DNA from: Corynebacterium curieae
Lineage (GTDB): Bacteria; Actinomycetota; Actinomycetes; Mycobacteriales; Mycobacteriaceae
Assembly (NCBI RefSeq): GCF_027570035.1
Contig: NZ_JAKMUU010000004.1
Location: 1-64,000 of the forward strand
Length of the DNA: 64,000 nucleotides
Reading direction: 5' to 3'
Shown here: positions 35,887 through 47,988 of the stretch, in pieces
Layout of the letters: every line of letters begins with the position of its first letter
Position numbering within the stretch: the first letter of the stretch is position 1
Program-made: the position numbers and the translations under genes
The notes under the pieces: model-generated
What the model was told of the DNA's origin: nothing
Database searches by the model: none
The model's input: the letters and a program-made list of their open reading frames with translations, nothing else

Positions 35887-36429
35887 GTGACCCACCACTC
35901 CGCAGCAGACGACGCCCGCGTCACCGATCTAGCCCTGAGGGCCGGGCGTGGCGACCGCGCGGCGCTGACGGAGTTTATCAAGGCCACCCAGGATGATGTG
36001 TGGCGTTTGCTGGCTCATTTGGGCGGTCCGGAAGGCGCCGATGATCTCACCCAGGAGACCTACCTCCGCGTCATCAGCGCCCTGCCCCGCTTCGCGGCTC
36101 GCTCCTCGGCGCGCACGTGGTTGCTGTCCCTAGCCCGGCGCGTGTGGGTGGATAATATTCGCCACGATATGGCGCGGCCGCGCAAATCCGCGACGGAGTA
36201 TGAGGACGCGATGGACGCGGCACCGGAAGACTCCGCGGCGTGGAGCGACTGGATCGACGCCCGTACGCTTATCGATGCCCTCCCGGCCGACCGCCGCGAA
36301 GCGCTCATCCTTACCCAAGTGCTGGGCTATACCTATGAGGAGGCGGCCAAGATCGCCGGCGTACGGGTGGGAACGATTCGCTCCCGCGTGGCCCGCGCCC
36401 GCAAGGATCTCATCGCGGGGACAAGTTAG
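35887..36429 (+). CDS. sigC: ECF RNA polymerase sigma factor SigC
   Basis: A 180-residue ECF sigma factor. Region 2 includes DDLTQETYLRVISALPRF and region 4 includes LILTQVLGYTYEEAAKIAGV and RVGTIRSRVARAR. In C. glutamicum SigC (next to katA) responds to impaired electron transport and drives cytochrome bd and haem genes. The GTG at 35887 is 7 nt after TAGATT (35874-35879), giving a leaderless mRNA. No anti-sigma gene follows. Confidence 0.9.
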   Translation: MTHHSAADDARVTDLALRAGRGDRAALTEFIKATQDDVWRLLAHLGGPEGADDLTQETYLRVISALPRFAARSSARTWLLSLARRVWVDNIRHDMARPRKSATEYEDAMDAAPEDSAAWSDWIDARTLIDALPADRREALILTQVLGYTYEEAAKIAGVRVGTIRSRVARARKDLIAGTS

Positions 36430-36652
36430 CACCCCCATATCGCCCCCTTTGACTGAGGAAATAATTTCACACTGAAATTGTTACGCTCTGGTTACCTTGC
36501 GCCCCAAGTGCCCCAAATTTTGCCACTAAGCTGCCATTTTCGCACCGCACGTGGGGTGAACAAGGCCACAGTTGGGGTGATTCTTGCCCGAAATATCTGG
36601 CACATGTGTGGTTGTATTAGATGTGTACACACGTGATAAATCGACCGTCGAT

Positions 36653-36684
36653 CCGGGCCCGCGCGATACCAATGCCGGGCCCGG
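36653..36684 (+). repeat. 9-bp inverted repeat upstream of the YkvI-like gene
   Basis: CCGGGCCCG (36653-36661) and CGGGCCCGG (36676-36684) are perfect inverted copies, 14 bp apart, about 30 bp before the gene. No T run follows, so it is more likely a leader hairpin or operator than a terminator. The rest of the 285-bp gap holds a GTGTACAC palindrome (36623-36630) and no gene. Confidence 0.55.
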
Positions 36685-36714
36685 CGCGTGTGAGTAAGAG
36701 AGTTTCTCCCTTTC

Positions 36715-38127
36715 ATGTTAAAACGCGCAATCGGAATTTCCATGGCGTTTATCGGCGTCGTCGTGGGCGCAGGCTTCGCCTCCGGCCAGGAGGCTATGCA
36801 GTACTTCGTAGCCTTCGGTAACTGGGGCCTGTGGGGCATTGCCTTGGCCGCTGGTTTGATGATGATCACCGGCGTGTCCATCCTGCAGCTCGGCTCGTAC
36901 TTCCAAGCCGAGGAGCATACCGCGGTCTACGACAAGGTCGCGTCGCCGTTTACCGCCAAGATTTTGGACTGGTCCACCCTGGTCACCTTGTTCTCCATCG
37001 GCTTCGTCATGTTCGCCGGCGGCGGCTCGAATATCAATCAGCAGTTCCCATCCATCCCGGTATGGGTGGGTGCCACTGTCATGCTGGTATTGGTGCTGCT
37101 CGTCGGCCTCATGGACGTCGACCGCGTGACCGCGGTGATTGGTACCATCACCCCGTTCATCATCGTCTTCGTGGTGCTGGCCACCGGATACACCATCTGG
37201 AACGCGGACGTCGATTTCTCTTCCCTTAATAATTGGGCCGTAGATAATGTCGATACTTCGTTGCCCAATTGGTGGCTGTCCGCGCTAAACTACACCGGCC
37301 TGAACGTGATGACGGCGGTTTCCATGTCCATCGTCATCGGCGGTAACTTCTTGGACAACCGCGCGGTAGGCATCGGCGGCCTCATTGGCGGCCTGCTCTA
37401 CCTGATTTTGCTGGCCCTTTTGGTCTTCGCCCTCTTCTTTGAGGCCAAAGACGTCAACGGCCAAGATATGCCGGTCCTGAGCCTGATTACCGGCATTCAC
37501 CCGATACTCGGCGTACTCATGACGTTCGTTATTTACGGCATGGTCTTTAATACCGCCATTGGTATGTTCTACGCGCTGGGCAAGCGCTTGACGCGTAATA
37601 AACCCAAGTACTTCTACCCGGTTTATGCCGCCTCCTGCATTATCGGCTTTATCCTGTCCTTCGTGGGCTTCCAGGCTTTGGTCAGCAATGTATACCCGAT
37701 CCTGGGCTACTTGGGCCTGCTGATGATCGCGGTGATGGTATTCAACCGTATTAAAAACAGCGGCAAGCTCTCCGATGAGTCTGACCGCCGTATGCGCGCA
37801 CACGAACTGGTCTCTCGCCGGCTGGACCCGCGCAAGCGCTTCACCAAGAAGAATGAGCGTGAGCTGCGCAAGCTGGCTGCGGCGTCCAATATGGAAACCA
37901 CCGAGTTCGTCACCAATATCGCAGAAGAGATCCACGAGGAGCTCGAAAACGACGACGATATTGACTACGACCGCGAGGATCCAGAACCGTCCGTGACCTA
38001 CGTGCAGCACACCAAGCCGGAGGTCCCTTCCGTGGATAGCGACCTCGACTTTGGCAAGAAGGATTCCGCGGCTGGTAGCGCCAAGGGCACCGGCACCGGA
38101 ACTGCTAAGCCGGTCTCTGAGGACTAG
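36715..38127 (+). CDS. YkvI-like polytopic membrane protein
   Basis: A 470-residue protein with about ten membrane helices in residues 1-345, beginning MLKRAIGISMAFIGVVVGAG, and the GAGFASGQE motif seen in YkvI and related LeuT-fold proteins. The C-terminal 120 residues are hydrophilic and very acidic (EELENDDDIDYDREDPEP) and end in a Gly/Thr-rich stretch, longer than the basic family. A transport function is likely; the substrate is unknown. The ATG at 36715 has GAGTAAGAGAG about 13 nt upstream. A terminator follows at 38151. Confidence 0.78.
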   Translation: MLKRAIGISMAFIGVVVGAGFASGQEAMQYFVAFGNWGLWGIALAAGLMMITGVSILQLGSYFQAEEHTAVYDKVASPFTAKILDWSTLVTLFSIGFVMFAGGGSNINQQFPSIPVWVGATVMLVLVLLVGLMDVDRVTAVIGTITPFIIVFVVLATGYTIWNADVDFSSLNNWAVDNVDTSLPNWWLSALNYTGLNVMTAVSMSIVIGGNFLDNRAVGIGGLIGGLLYLILLALLVFALFFEAKDVNGQDMPVLSLITGIHPILGVLMTFVIYGMVFNTAIGMFYALGKRLTRNKPKYFYPVYAASCIIGFILSFVGFQALVSNVYPILGYLGLLMIAVMVFNRIKNSGKLSDESDRRMRAHELVSRRLDPRKRFTKKNERELRKLAAASNMETTEFVTNIAEEIHEELENDDDIDYDREDPEPSVTYVQHTKPEVPSVDSDLDFGKKDSAAGSAKGTGTGTAKPVSED

Positions 38128-38150
38128 CTCCTCCGCCCGCAGCGCAAAAA

Positions 38151-38198
38151 GCTCGGCGCCCCCTTTCTTGTAGCTAGGAAGGAGGCGCCGAGCTTTTT
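38151..38198. terminator. Bidirectional terminator
   Basis: GCTCGGCGCC (38151-38160) and GGCGCCGAGC (38184-38193) form a perfect 10-bp stem, flanked by AAAAA on the left and TTTTT (38194-38198) on the right. It serves both the YkvI-like gene (+) and asd (-). Confidence 0.92.
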
Positions 38199-38227
38199 AT
38201 TGTGCCTTGCGGAGCACCGGTGTTGGC

Positions 38228-39262
<1,035 letters not shown>

Positions 39263-39292
39263 TTAAAAATCCTCTGTAGTTGCTTTGGGTAT

Positions 39293-39811
39293 TTAACGTC
39301 CGGTTCCAGCATAAACCGTGGCTTCTTCTTCGCCACCAAGCTGGAATTTATCGTGCAGCGCACGGGCGGCCTTATCCAAGTCCGCCTCGCGGGTGAGCAC
39401 GGAGATGCGGATCTCCGAGGTGGAGATGAGCTCCATATTCACGTCCACATCGCGCAGGGCCTCGGTGAACTCCGCGGTAACGCCTGGGTGGGACTTCATG
39501 CCGGCACCGACGAGGGAAACCTTGCCCACCTGGTCGTCGTAAAGCACATTGGCCCAGCCGCCCTCAGACTTCAGCTTGGTCAACAGCTCCATGGCGCGCG
39601 GGCCGTCTGCTCGCGGGCAGGTGAAGGTGATATCGGTGGTGCCGTCCTCCAAGGAGGAAACGTTTTGCAAGACCATGTCAATATTGATCTCTGCATCCGC
39701 AATCACGCGGAAGACCTTCGCGGCCTCCCCTGGGCGGTCCGGAATGCCCAGGACGGTGACCTTAGCCTCGGACTTATCGGTTGCTACACCAGTTAGTACT
39801 GCTTCTTCCAC
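39293..39811 (-). CDS. lysC: Aspartate kinase, beta subunit (internal start)
   Basis: In-frame internal GTG at residue V250 of LysC, with GGAGGAT 9 nt upstream, gives a 172-residue ACT-domain protein. This is the known length of the C. glutamicum beta subunit, which pairs with alpha. An ATG five codons before it (39826) has no ribosome site. The sequence evidence therefore favours 39811. Confidence 0.75.
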   Translation of the reverse strand: MEEAVLTGVATDKSEAKVTVLGIPDRPGEAAKVFRVIADAEINIDMVLQNVSSLEDGTTDITFTCPRADGPRAMELLTKLKSEGGWANVLYDDQVGKVSLVGAGMKSHPGVTAEFTEALRDVDVNMELISTSEIRISVLTREADLDKAARALHDKFQLGGEEEATVYAGTGR

Positions 39812-40558
39812 GGGGATATCCTCCATTGAGCCGGCCACTAGGGTGCCGGGGTCATTCGAATAAGACGAGCGAACTCGCAAAGGTACATTGAACGCACGGG
39901 CGTACTCCACGCTGCGCAGGACCAAAATCTTGGAACCTACTGCGGCCATCTCCAGCATCTCTTCAAAGGAGAGCTTGTCTAGCTTCTGTGCATCGGGGAC
40001 GATGCGCGGGTCCGCGGTATAGACGCCATCGACATCGGAGTAAATCTCGCACACATCCGCATTCAGCGCGGCCGTTAGGGCCACCGCGGTGGTATCGGAG
40101 CCGCCGCGGCCCAGCGTGGTGACATCGCGCGATTCCTTATTTACGCCTTGGAAACCGGCGACGATGCAAATCTTTCCCTCATCCAATGCTTCGGTCAGGC
40201 GGCCCGGGGTGACGTCCACAATCCGGGCGTTGCCGTGGCGCTCGGTGGTAAGCACGCCGGCCTGAGAGCCGGTAAAGGACTGGGCGTGGGCGCCAAGTGA
40301 TTCCACTGCCATAGCCACGAGGGCGTTAGAGATGCGCTCGCCGGCGGTGAGCAACATATCCATCTCCCGCTGCGGCGGGACGGGGTTGACCTGGGCGGCA
40401 AGGTCAAGCAGGTTATCGGTGGTATCGCCCATGGCGGAGCACACCACAACAACGTCATTGCCCTGCTTCTTTGTGGCCACAATGCGTTCCGCAACGGCGC
40501 GGATGCGGTCTGCCGATTCAAGGGATGAGCCGCCATATTTTTGCACGATCAGGGCCAC
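39293..40558 (-). CDS. lysC: Aspartate kinase, alpha subunit
   Basis: First enzyme of the aspartate family, feedback-inhibited by Lys plus Thr in corynebacteria. The 421-residue protein has the kinase motif [10 protein letters not shown] at the N-terminus, the catalytic [18 protein letters not shown] region, and two C-terminal ACT domains. The GTG at 40558 gives exactly the C. glutamicum length of 421. An internal start gives the beta subunit (separate entry). The 33-bp gap to asd indicates an operon. Confidence 0.97.
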   Translation of the reverse strand: MALIVQKYGGSSLESADRIRAVAERIVATKKQGNDVVVVCSAMGDTTDNLLDLAAQVNPVPPQREMDMLLTAGERISNALVAMAVESLGAHAQSFTGSQAGVLTTERHGNARIVDVTPGRLTEALDEGKICIVAGFQGVNKESRDVTTLGRGGSDTTAVALTAALNADVCEIYSDVDGVYTADPRIVPDAQKLDKLSFEEMLEMAAVGSKILVLRSVEYARAFNVPLRVRSSYSNDPGTLVAGSMEDIPVEEAVLTGVATDKSEAKVTVLGIPDRPGEAAKVFRVIADAEINIDMVLQNVSSLEDGTTDITFTCPRADGPRAMELLTKLKSEGGWANVLYDDQVGKVSLVGAGMKSHPGVTAEFTEALRDVDVNMELISTSEIRISVLTREADLDKAARALHDKFQLGGEEEATVYAGTGR

Positions 40559-40822
40559 GGTGTGGATGCCGCCTTTCGTCTTTCCAGGCATTTCCGGAGT
40601 GTACGTTTGCGCGCGTCCAGAAATATCTGTCGGTCATTAGTCAAATACCCATGCTACCCCGCAGGGGCCTAGCCCTCATCATAATTCCCAGACAATGCTT
40701 GCTTTTTATTCACACGCCCCTGGCCTTGGGCACTCCACGCGCTACCCACGCTTCCGGATAAAAACACGCGCCATGCAGCGGAGAATATGCAATAAACGGG
40801 AATTTTTACTAGCGTTGAGCGA

Positions 40823-41665
40823 GTGTTAAGCAACCTCCTCGCCATCTTTTTCGCGCTCGCATCCGCGCTGACGGTTGCTTGGGGTACGGTCATCCGCCAC
40901 CGTATCGCCCTCGACGCCGATGATTCGGTCATGCGCGCCGCCATGTCCAACCCCTTGTGGTGGGTGGGCACCGCGGCCGCCATTGGCGCCTACGGCCTGC
41001 AGGTCATCGCGCTTGGCTTTGGTACCTTGCTGGTGGTTCAGCCTATCTTGGTGCTGTCCTTGATGTTTACCCTGCCGCTTTCGGCGTGGTACTCCGGCCG
41101 CAAGATGCCCTTCCACGAGGTCTTTTGGTCCGTCGCATTGACCATCGCGGTGGGCATCATGGTGGTCTACGGCCGGCCGGTTGCCGGCAACCCCCGCCCA
41201 GAGTGGAGCGACTGGTGGCCGGCGCTGCTCGTAGGTGTACTCACCCTCGCGGCGCTGGGAGCGGTGGCCTCCAAGTTGCCGGAGCACCGCCCCTTGGCCT
41301 TGGGTACGGCCTGCGGCGTTATCTACGGCTTCGTCGCCCTGCTTTCTAAGGCCGTGGTGGATATTTTCACCCACGAAAGCCTCACGACTTTGCTGGCGAG
41401 CTGGCAGCTCTATGGCCTTATCGGCCTCGCGCTTACCGGCACAGTGGTGCAGCAGTATTCCTTCAATGCCGGGCCGCTGGCCCATTCCCTACCCGCCATG
41501 ACCATCTTTGAGCCCATTGTGGCCTTTGGCTTGGGCTATATGGTGCTGGGGGAGAAATTCCTTATTGATACCGCCGTCGGCTGGACAATCATGCTCATTG
41601 CCCTTGCCGTTATGGTGCTTTCCACCATCGTTCTCTCCCGCAGCCCAATTAGCCAACGCGGCTAG
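40823..41665 (+). CDS. DMT-type transporter-like membrane protein
   Basis: A 280-residue protein with about nine to ten membrane helices and the two-half topology of the drug/metabolite transporter superfamily. The second half has FNAGPLAHSLPAMTIFEPI and AFGLGYMVLGE, typical of the DMT repeat. GTG at 40823 is exactly 7 nt after TAGCGT (40810-40815), so it is probably leaderless. It shares a CTAG stop with the convergent mannosyltransferase. The substrate is unknown. Confidence 0.8.
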   Translation: MLSNLLAIFFALASALTVAWGTVIRHRIALDADDSVMRAAMSNPLWWVGTAAAIGAYGLQVIALGFGTLLVVQPILVLSLMFTLPLSAWYSGRKMPFHEVFWSVALTIAVGIMVVYGRPVAGNPRPEWSDWWPALLVGVLTLAALGAVASKLPEHRPLALGTACGVIYGFVALLSKAVVDIFTHESLTTLLASWQLYGLIGLALTGTVVQQYSFNAGPLAHSLPAMTIFEPIVAFGLGYMVLGEKFLIDTAVGWTIMLIALAVMVLSTIVLSRSPISQRG

Positions 41666-42780
41666 ATGGCCCACTCAAATACGCCGAGCATATAAGCCGA
41701 AAACCACGCGCCGAATACCGCCCAAGCAAGTGCCGCCGCGCTTGCCGACGCCCCCTTTTTCACCCACGGCAACAACACAATCACCGCCGGCAGGAGCAAC
41801 CGGGGCCGCGAGTGCATGATGCCATCAGACAATAAGACGTTGGCCATGAGTACGGCGGAAAATAGCCAGGCCGCCAACGGTAGCCGGCGCCAGGCCAGCA
41901 CCAGGCATACCGGGGCGGCGATCATTACCCCGGCGCTGAGCAGGTAGCCACCGTTGGTAGCCCCACTGAGTGTCTCCCACAGCCAGACAGCCGTGGCTTT
42001 GCCGCCATCGAAGCCGGAGTTCCAATGCTCCTTCTGAATCCCGAAGTAGCCGCCGGCTTCCTTTAAGTGGCTGCTCGACCACCACAAATATCCCGCCAAC
42101 GGCACGGTGGAAAACACCACCGCAGCCCAGGCTCGCCAATTCCTGCGTGCGCGCAGCAGCACCATCAAGGCAAAGACTGCCACGAGGTCCACCGCGGTAA
42201 GGCGCACGAGCCCGGCTAGAAAGACAAATGCCGCAGCTCCCCACCATCTCTCATCCACGAGGGCCACCACCGCCCAGATGGCAAGGGCCCCAAAGAGCGC
42301 CTCGGTATACGGCATAGTGAACACAATGGACATCGGTGCACCGGTTACCACCACGGCACTGAGCACCTGTGCGCGCTTTCCCTTACCCATCCGCGCGGCC
42401 AATGCCATTACGCCGGCGGCCAATGCGACGCTAAATAGCACGTTGAGCACAATGGCCGTTCCGGCCACCCCGGTCCCCAGCAGGCCGCTGACTATACGGA
42501 CCAGAAACGGAAAGCCCGGGAAAAAAGCCATCGTGGTCTCGTGGACCGGACCATCCGTGGAAATATCGGCGCCAAAGTATCCACCGCGAGCGATTTCTAC
42601 GTAATGCTTGGCGTCCCACTTATTAAGCAAGCCCCACAGGCTATCGTCCTGCGCCGCGGCCACTGCCGCGAGCACGCCTACGCGTAAGGCGGCTCCAAGG
42701 AGCGCAACAAGCGCGGCAGGCGCCCACAAAGAGCACAAAGCAGACGGTGAGGTGGATGCAGAATGGCGGGCGGTAGACAC
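41662..42780 (-). CDS. Membrane mannosyltransferase-like protein (PIG-V-like)
   Basis: A 372-residue polytopic membrane protein. NKWDAKHYVEIARGGYF and MAFFPGFPFLVRI are hallmarks of GPI mannosyltransferase 2 (PIG-V)-like and related GT-C enzymes, with the Asp in WDAKHY as likely catalytic acid. In corynebacteria such enzymes use polyprenyl-phosphate sugars for cell-wall glycans; this is inference. The GTG at 42780 is exactly 7 nt after TACGAT (42793-42788), preferred over ATGs at 42789 or 42837. It is divergent from leuA. Confidence 0.75.
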   Translation of the reverse strand: MSTARHSASTSPSALCSLWAPAALVALLGAALRVGVLAAVAAAQDDSLWGLLNKWDAKHYVEIARGGYFGADISTDGPVHETTMAFFPGFPFLVRIVSGLLGTGVAGTAIVLNVLFSVALAAGVMALAARMGKGKRAQVLSAVVVTGAPMSIVFTMPYTEALFGALAIWAVVALVDERWWGAAAFVFLAGLVRLTAVDLVAVFALMVLLRARRNWRAWAAVVFSTVPLAGYLWWSSSHLKEAGGYFGIQKEHWNSGFDGGKATAVWLWETLSGATNGGYLLSAGVMIAAPVCLVLAWRRLPLAAWLFSAVLMANVLLSDGIMHSRPRLLLPAVIVLLPWVKKGASASAAALAWAVFGAWFSAYMLGVFEWAI

Positions 42781-42828
42781 GAAAGGCATCGTACCGCACC
42801 GGCGCCGCGTCTCATTGAATGAAATCTC

Positions 42829-42857
42829 TTGCCACATAGTGAGAAAGCCTGTAGTGT
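42829..42857 (+). promoter_or_regulatory. Promoter of the leuL-leuA transcript
   Basis: A -35 box TTGCCA (42829-42834), a 17-bp spacer and a -10 box TAGTGT (42852-42857). Transcription would start at about 42864-42865, on the ATG of the leader peptide. A GlxR/CRP-like TGTGA-N6-TGACA (42855-42870) overlaps the start site. Confidence 0.72.
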
Positions 42858-42864
42858 GACCGAT

Positions 42865-44824
<1,960 letters not shown>

Positions 44825-44868
44825 GGCCGCACGTCGGCGCCGCGCCGCGGCGTGGTAGAAGGGTGGGT

Positions 44869-45645
44869 ATGCCTTCTTCTACCTACCTCATCCCCCACCG
44901 TGGCTTAGGCGCCGTGCAGGCGCTGCCCATCTACGGTGCGCAGACGAAGGAAAACCGGGAGTTCACCGTCACCTTGGCACCCCGTAAGGACGGCGGCTTG
45001 CAGGTGCGCACCGACTCCCCCATCGGGCACATCACCAGCGCCGACCGCGCCGAGTACCCCGAGATTGATCTGCTTTTTCGCGCCGGGCTCACTCCTGCGG
45101 CCACCGCCGCACCGCAGCCCGATGGCTCCCTCTCGCTGCTCCTTCCCCGGCCGGGGCTCTGTTTGCCGGCCAATAACCCGCCGGCGGGCCCGTGGACGAT
45201 GTTGGGCTACGCCCCGCCCATCAACATCACCGATCTCCCCGCGGATCTAGACATCCCTGCCCAGGCCCGCATGCATGTATTGGTCACCCTCACCCCCAGC
45301 GCCGCCGGTACCGGCGCCGATGCTTATTTGGGCCCACGGCTGGTGGGGCGGTTGGATGGAGTGGACGTCGCCAAGCAGGGCACAACCTTGGCCCATGCCT
45401 ACCATGCCCCGCGCAGCACCGGCCGCGTACTCAGCATTTACGCGGGCCCGCCACTGCCGGACTCGCTGGAAGCCTCGCTTGCCGACGCCACCCCAACCTC
45501 CCCCGCCGCTACCGAGACCTTCGAAACCACCAGCTTCCGCGCCGTGAGCATCGATAAGCCTGAACCACGTCGCCGTTGGTGGCCTATCGTTCTCGCCGTG
45601 CTCGGCATCGCCGCGCTCATTGGCGCTATCTTATTGATTCTTTAA
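44869..45645 (+). CDS. Corynebacterial surface-type protein with LCxPANNPP domain, short paralogue
   Basis: A 258-residue protein: a soluble N-terminal domain (about 1-185) and one C-terminal helix preceded by basic residues (RRRWWPIVLAVLGIAALIGAILLIL region). No N-terminal signal peptide is seen, so it may be tail-anchored with the domain in the cytosol. The stretch LCLPANNPPAGPWTML and IGHITSADRAEYPEIDLL recur in the next gene, so the two are paralogues. AGAAGGGTGGGT lies before the ATG at 44869. I do not recognise the family. Confidence 0.72.
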   Translation: MPSSTYLIPHRGLGAVQALPIYGAQTKENREFTVTLAPRKDGGLQVRTDSPIGHITSADRAEYPEIDLLFRAGLTPAATAAPQPDGSLSLLLPRPGLCLPANNPPAGPWTMLGYAPPINITDLPADLDIPAQARMHVLVTLTPSAAGTGADAYLGPRLVGRLDGVDVAKQGTTLAHAYHAPRSTGRVLSIYAGPPLPDSLEASLADATPTSPAATETFETTSFRAVSIDKPEPRRRWWPIVLAVLGIAALIGAILLIL

Positions 45646-45688
45646 ATACTTTAGGCAGGCCAGCACCCCATTTTCCATTCCTCGGGAA

Positions 45689-45718
45689 TTGGAAATAGCC
45701 CAAGGTAGTGCTTAGAAT
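45689..45718 (+). promoter_or_regulatory. Promoter of the long LCxPANNPP gene
   Basis: TTGGAA (45689-45694), an 18-bp spacer and TAGAAT (45713-45718). An imperfect inverted repeat, TTCCATTCC (45673-45681) against GGAATTGGAA (45685-45694), overlaps the -35 box and could be an operator. Confidence 0.6.
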
Positions 45719-45753
45719 ACGGTGTTATCATTGTCTCGCGAGGAAAGGTCGCC

Positions 45754-47937
45754 ATGACTGCACTGGATTCCGCCACCTACGTGGTCCCTGACCACGGTTT
45801 TGGCGTAATCCACAACCTGCCCATCGCGGATGTTTCGCCGGAAATCTTTAGCGATCTACTCGAGGCAACAGCCTCGGAGGCCGGCTACCTCTCCGCCGAG
45901 CTCGGCCCGCGCACCGCTAACCAAGGCTTTGCAATCTCGGTCGGTGACTCCCTCATTGGCCACCTCAGCACCGCCGATTCCCAAGCCTACGCGCTATTTG
46001 ACTGGATCCTCGGTGCCGGTTTGCACCCGCGCGTGACCGCACACCTGAGCATGACGGATGCCTCCGGTGAAGAGTGGCCCACACTCGAGCTACTAATGCC
46101 GGCCCCGCACCTGTGCATCCCCGCCAATAACCCGCCCGCACAACGCTGGACCATGTTGCAGGGTGAAGCAGCGGCGACGTTGACCGATTTCGCCAAGGAC
46201 GTCATCTCCTTCCCTGAGGCTGAAGAGCACTACCTAGTCTCTTTGCGCACGCGGGGATTCCTGCGCCGCCACACGGTCGATGTCTATATCAATAGCACCT
46301 TCTTGGGCTCCCTCCCTCGCGAAGCAGCGCGCGAGATTGCGCCTTCCGTGCTCGACTGCACCAAGACCGGCCGCCTCGCAATTGCCCATGGTTACTTCCA
46401 CTACAATGCCGATAACCAGCCCGCGCTCACTATCTACGCGCACAACGCGGCCAATAAGCACCACGCCGGCTTAATCTTGGGCGCTATCGCTGGTGGAAGC
46501 GCCGTGATGTCCGCGGCCACCGCCGCGCGCGCCCAAGCCGCATCCGCCGTGCCCACCGCCCCCGCTGCCGCTACCGCTACAGGCACTTCTACCGCAGTGG
46601 GTGGCTTCGAAATTGCTGCTGCCGCCGGCGCTTCTGGCGCTATGACTTCAAGTTTTCTCGCCGCGGCCGGGGTAGCAGTACTCGTCGGCGGCGGGGCCAC
46701 CGTGGCCACTAACCTGCTCAGCGACGACGAAGCTCTTTCGGACACCACCGCGCATTCCACCTCACCCGCCCCGGAAGACAACCCCTCCACCATCGATTCT
46801 TCCCATTTCGAGGGCACTGGCCCCAAGCACCCCGCGCACCCCGCCACGCCGCGCATCCACGATGCCGGCCCCACCAGCGGCACCTCCACGTCCTCAGCCA
46901 ACCACCCGCTTACCGACTCCCCCTCCAAGGCAACCCAGCGCCAAACCTCCACGCTGCAGGCATCGCAGCCGTCTAAGTCGTCGAGGACGGCGCACCCCAC
47001 TCATACCGGCCGTGCCAAGGCCCCCGTTGCCAACCACCACGAGAACCGCCGTGACACGCACAGCGGCGAACACCTTGGCAAGCACCAGGGCACAGATTCT
47101 CAGACAATTTCCCGCGCCGCCGCTGCCGCCATGGCCCCGGCCAACAACGTCGACCCATCCCCCACCTCAGCACCGGCGTCCGAATTATCTCCAACCAAGG
47201 CGACCTCGACGCCGTCTTCCAGCTCTGAACCCACGCCCCAGGTTGCGGCCGAGGCACCGACCGCAACCTCCTCGTCTTCCCAGGCCGCCAAGTCTTCCCA
47301 GGCCACGACGTCCACGGAGAGCACTGCATCTACTGAAGCTCCAAAGAAGACCACGACGCCCACAGAGATATCCTCGCCTGCCGAGCCGTCCGATCTACCG
47401 ACCTCGAACACGCCAGTCTCGACAAAGACAACTTCGGAAAAGGCGAAGGCTGAAACCACCGCCGCAGCCTCAACAGATAATCAGACGGCAGAGCCTTCTA
47501 GCTCCGCAACCAGCTCCCCCACAAACGAGCCAACCCTTGAACCAACCCAGGCTGCAGACTCGTCTACGCCTACGCCTGCATCCGCATCAGCACAGCCCGA
47601 GCCAGAGTCCTCGGGACCTAATTCCTCAGAGCCGATCACACCTACGACGACGTCTACGCTGCTGACCTCGGAGCCCGAGCCTGACCCGGCGCCGGATACC
47701 ACCGTGCCAAGCACCACTATCCCAGGCTCTGAGCTCGAGCCCACGCCCGAACCGGAGCCAGAGGTCACCGTAGAACCGAAACCGGCGCTGCCTACTACGG
47801 ACCGCAGCGCACCGGATGGACCCGACGTGCCCCTGGTACCGCTCGATCCAGCAGAGCCGGAGGAACCGGGACGACCTGAGGAGCCCGAGGAGTCAACGAC
47901 CCCGCCGAAGGTCATTGTCATCGTTGTGGAAGATTAA
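45754..47937 (+). CDS. Corynebacterial surface-type protein with LCxPANNPP domain and long STP-rich tail
   Basis: A 727-residue protein in three parts. Residues 1-235 form the domain shared with the preceding gene (IGHLSTADSQAYALFDWI and LCIPANNPPAQRWTML). Residues about 240-330 are Ala/Gly-rich with one or two hydrophobic segments (FLAAAGVAVLVGGGATVATNLL). The remaining 400 residues are Ser, Thr, Pro, Ala and Glu-rich, turning to EPEPEP-type repeats, and end in VIVIVVED. No LPxTG motif is seen. The tail is probably a wall-spanning stalk. The ATG has GAGGAAAGG upstream. Function unknown. Confidence 0.72.
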   Translation: MTALDSATYVVPDHGFGVIHNLPIADVSPEIFSDLLEATASEAGYLSAELGPRTANQGFAISVGDSLIGHLSTADSQAYALFDWILGAGLHPRVTAHLSMTDASGEEWPTLELLMPAPHLCIPANNPPAQRWTMLQGEAAATLTDFAKDVISFPEAEEHYLVSLRTRGFLRRHTVDVYINSTFLGSLPREAAREIAPSVLDCTKTGRLAIAHGYFHYNADNQPALTIYAHNAANKHHAGLILGAIAGGSAVMSAATAARAQAASAVPTAPAAATATGTSTAVGGFEIAAAAGASGAMTSSFLAAAGVAVLVGGGATVATNLLSDDEALSDTTAHSTSPAPEDNPSTIDSSHFEGTGPKHPAHPATPRIHDAGPTSGTSTSSANHPLTDSPSKATQRQTSTLQASQPSKSSRTAHPTHTGRAKAPVANHHENRRDTHSGEHLGKHQGTDSQTISRAAAAAMAPANNVDPSPTSAPASELSPTKATSTPSSSSEPTPQVAAEAPTATSSSSQAAKSSQATTSTESTASTEAPKKTTTPTEISSPAEPSDLPTSNTPVSTKTTSEKAKAETTAAASTDNQTAEPSSSATSSPTNEPTLEPTQAADSSTPTPASASAQPEPESSGPNSSEPITPTTTSTLLTSEPEPDPAPDTTVPSTTIPGSELEPTPEPEPEVTVEPKPALPTTDRSAPDGPDVPLVPLDPAEPEEPGRPEEPEESTTPPKVIVIVVED

Positions 47938-47988
47938 GCGGCGCGCCCTGTCCCCCTGCGCGAAATTTGGGATACTACACTGAGTTTA

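Noticed and set aside
35867..35890. A seven-codon open frame (GTG at 35867) with a good ribosome site whose TGA overlaps the sigC GTG
   Set aside because: The -10 box TAGATT at 35874-35879 lies inside this frame and would start transcription at the sigC GTG, so the short frame would not be on the mRNA unless another promoter exists.
36622..36631. TGTGTACACA palindrome upstream of the YkvI-like gene as a regulator site
   Set aside because: A 10-bp palindrome alone is common enough by chance and matches no known corynebacterial operator.
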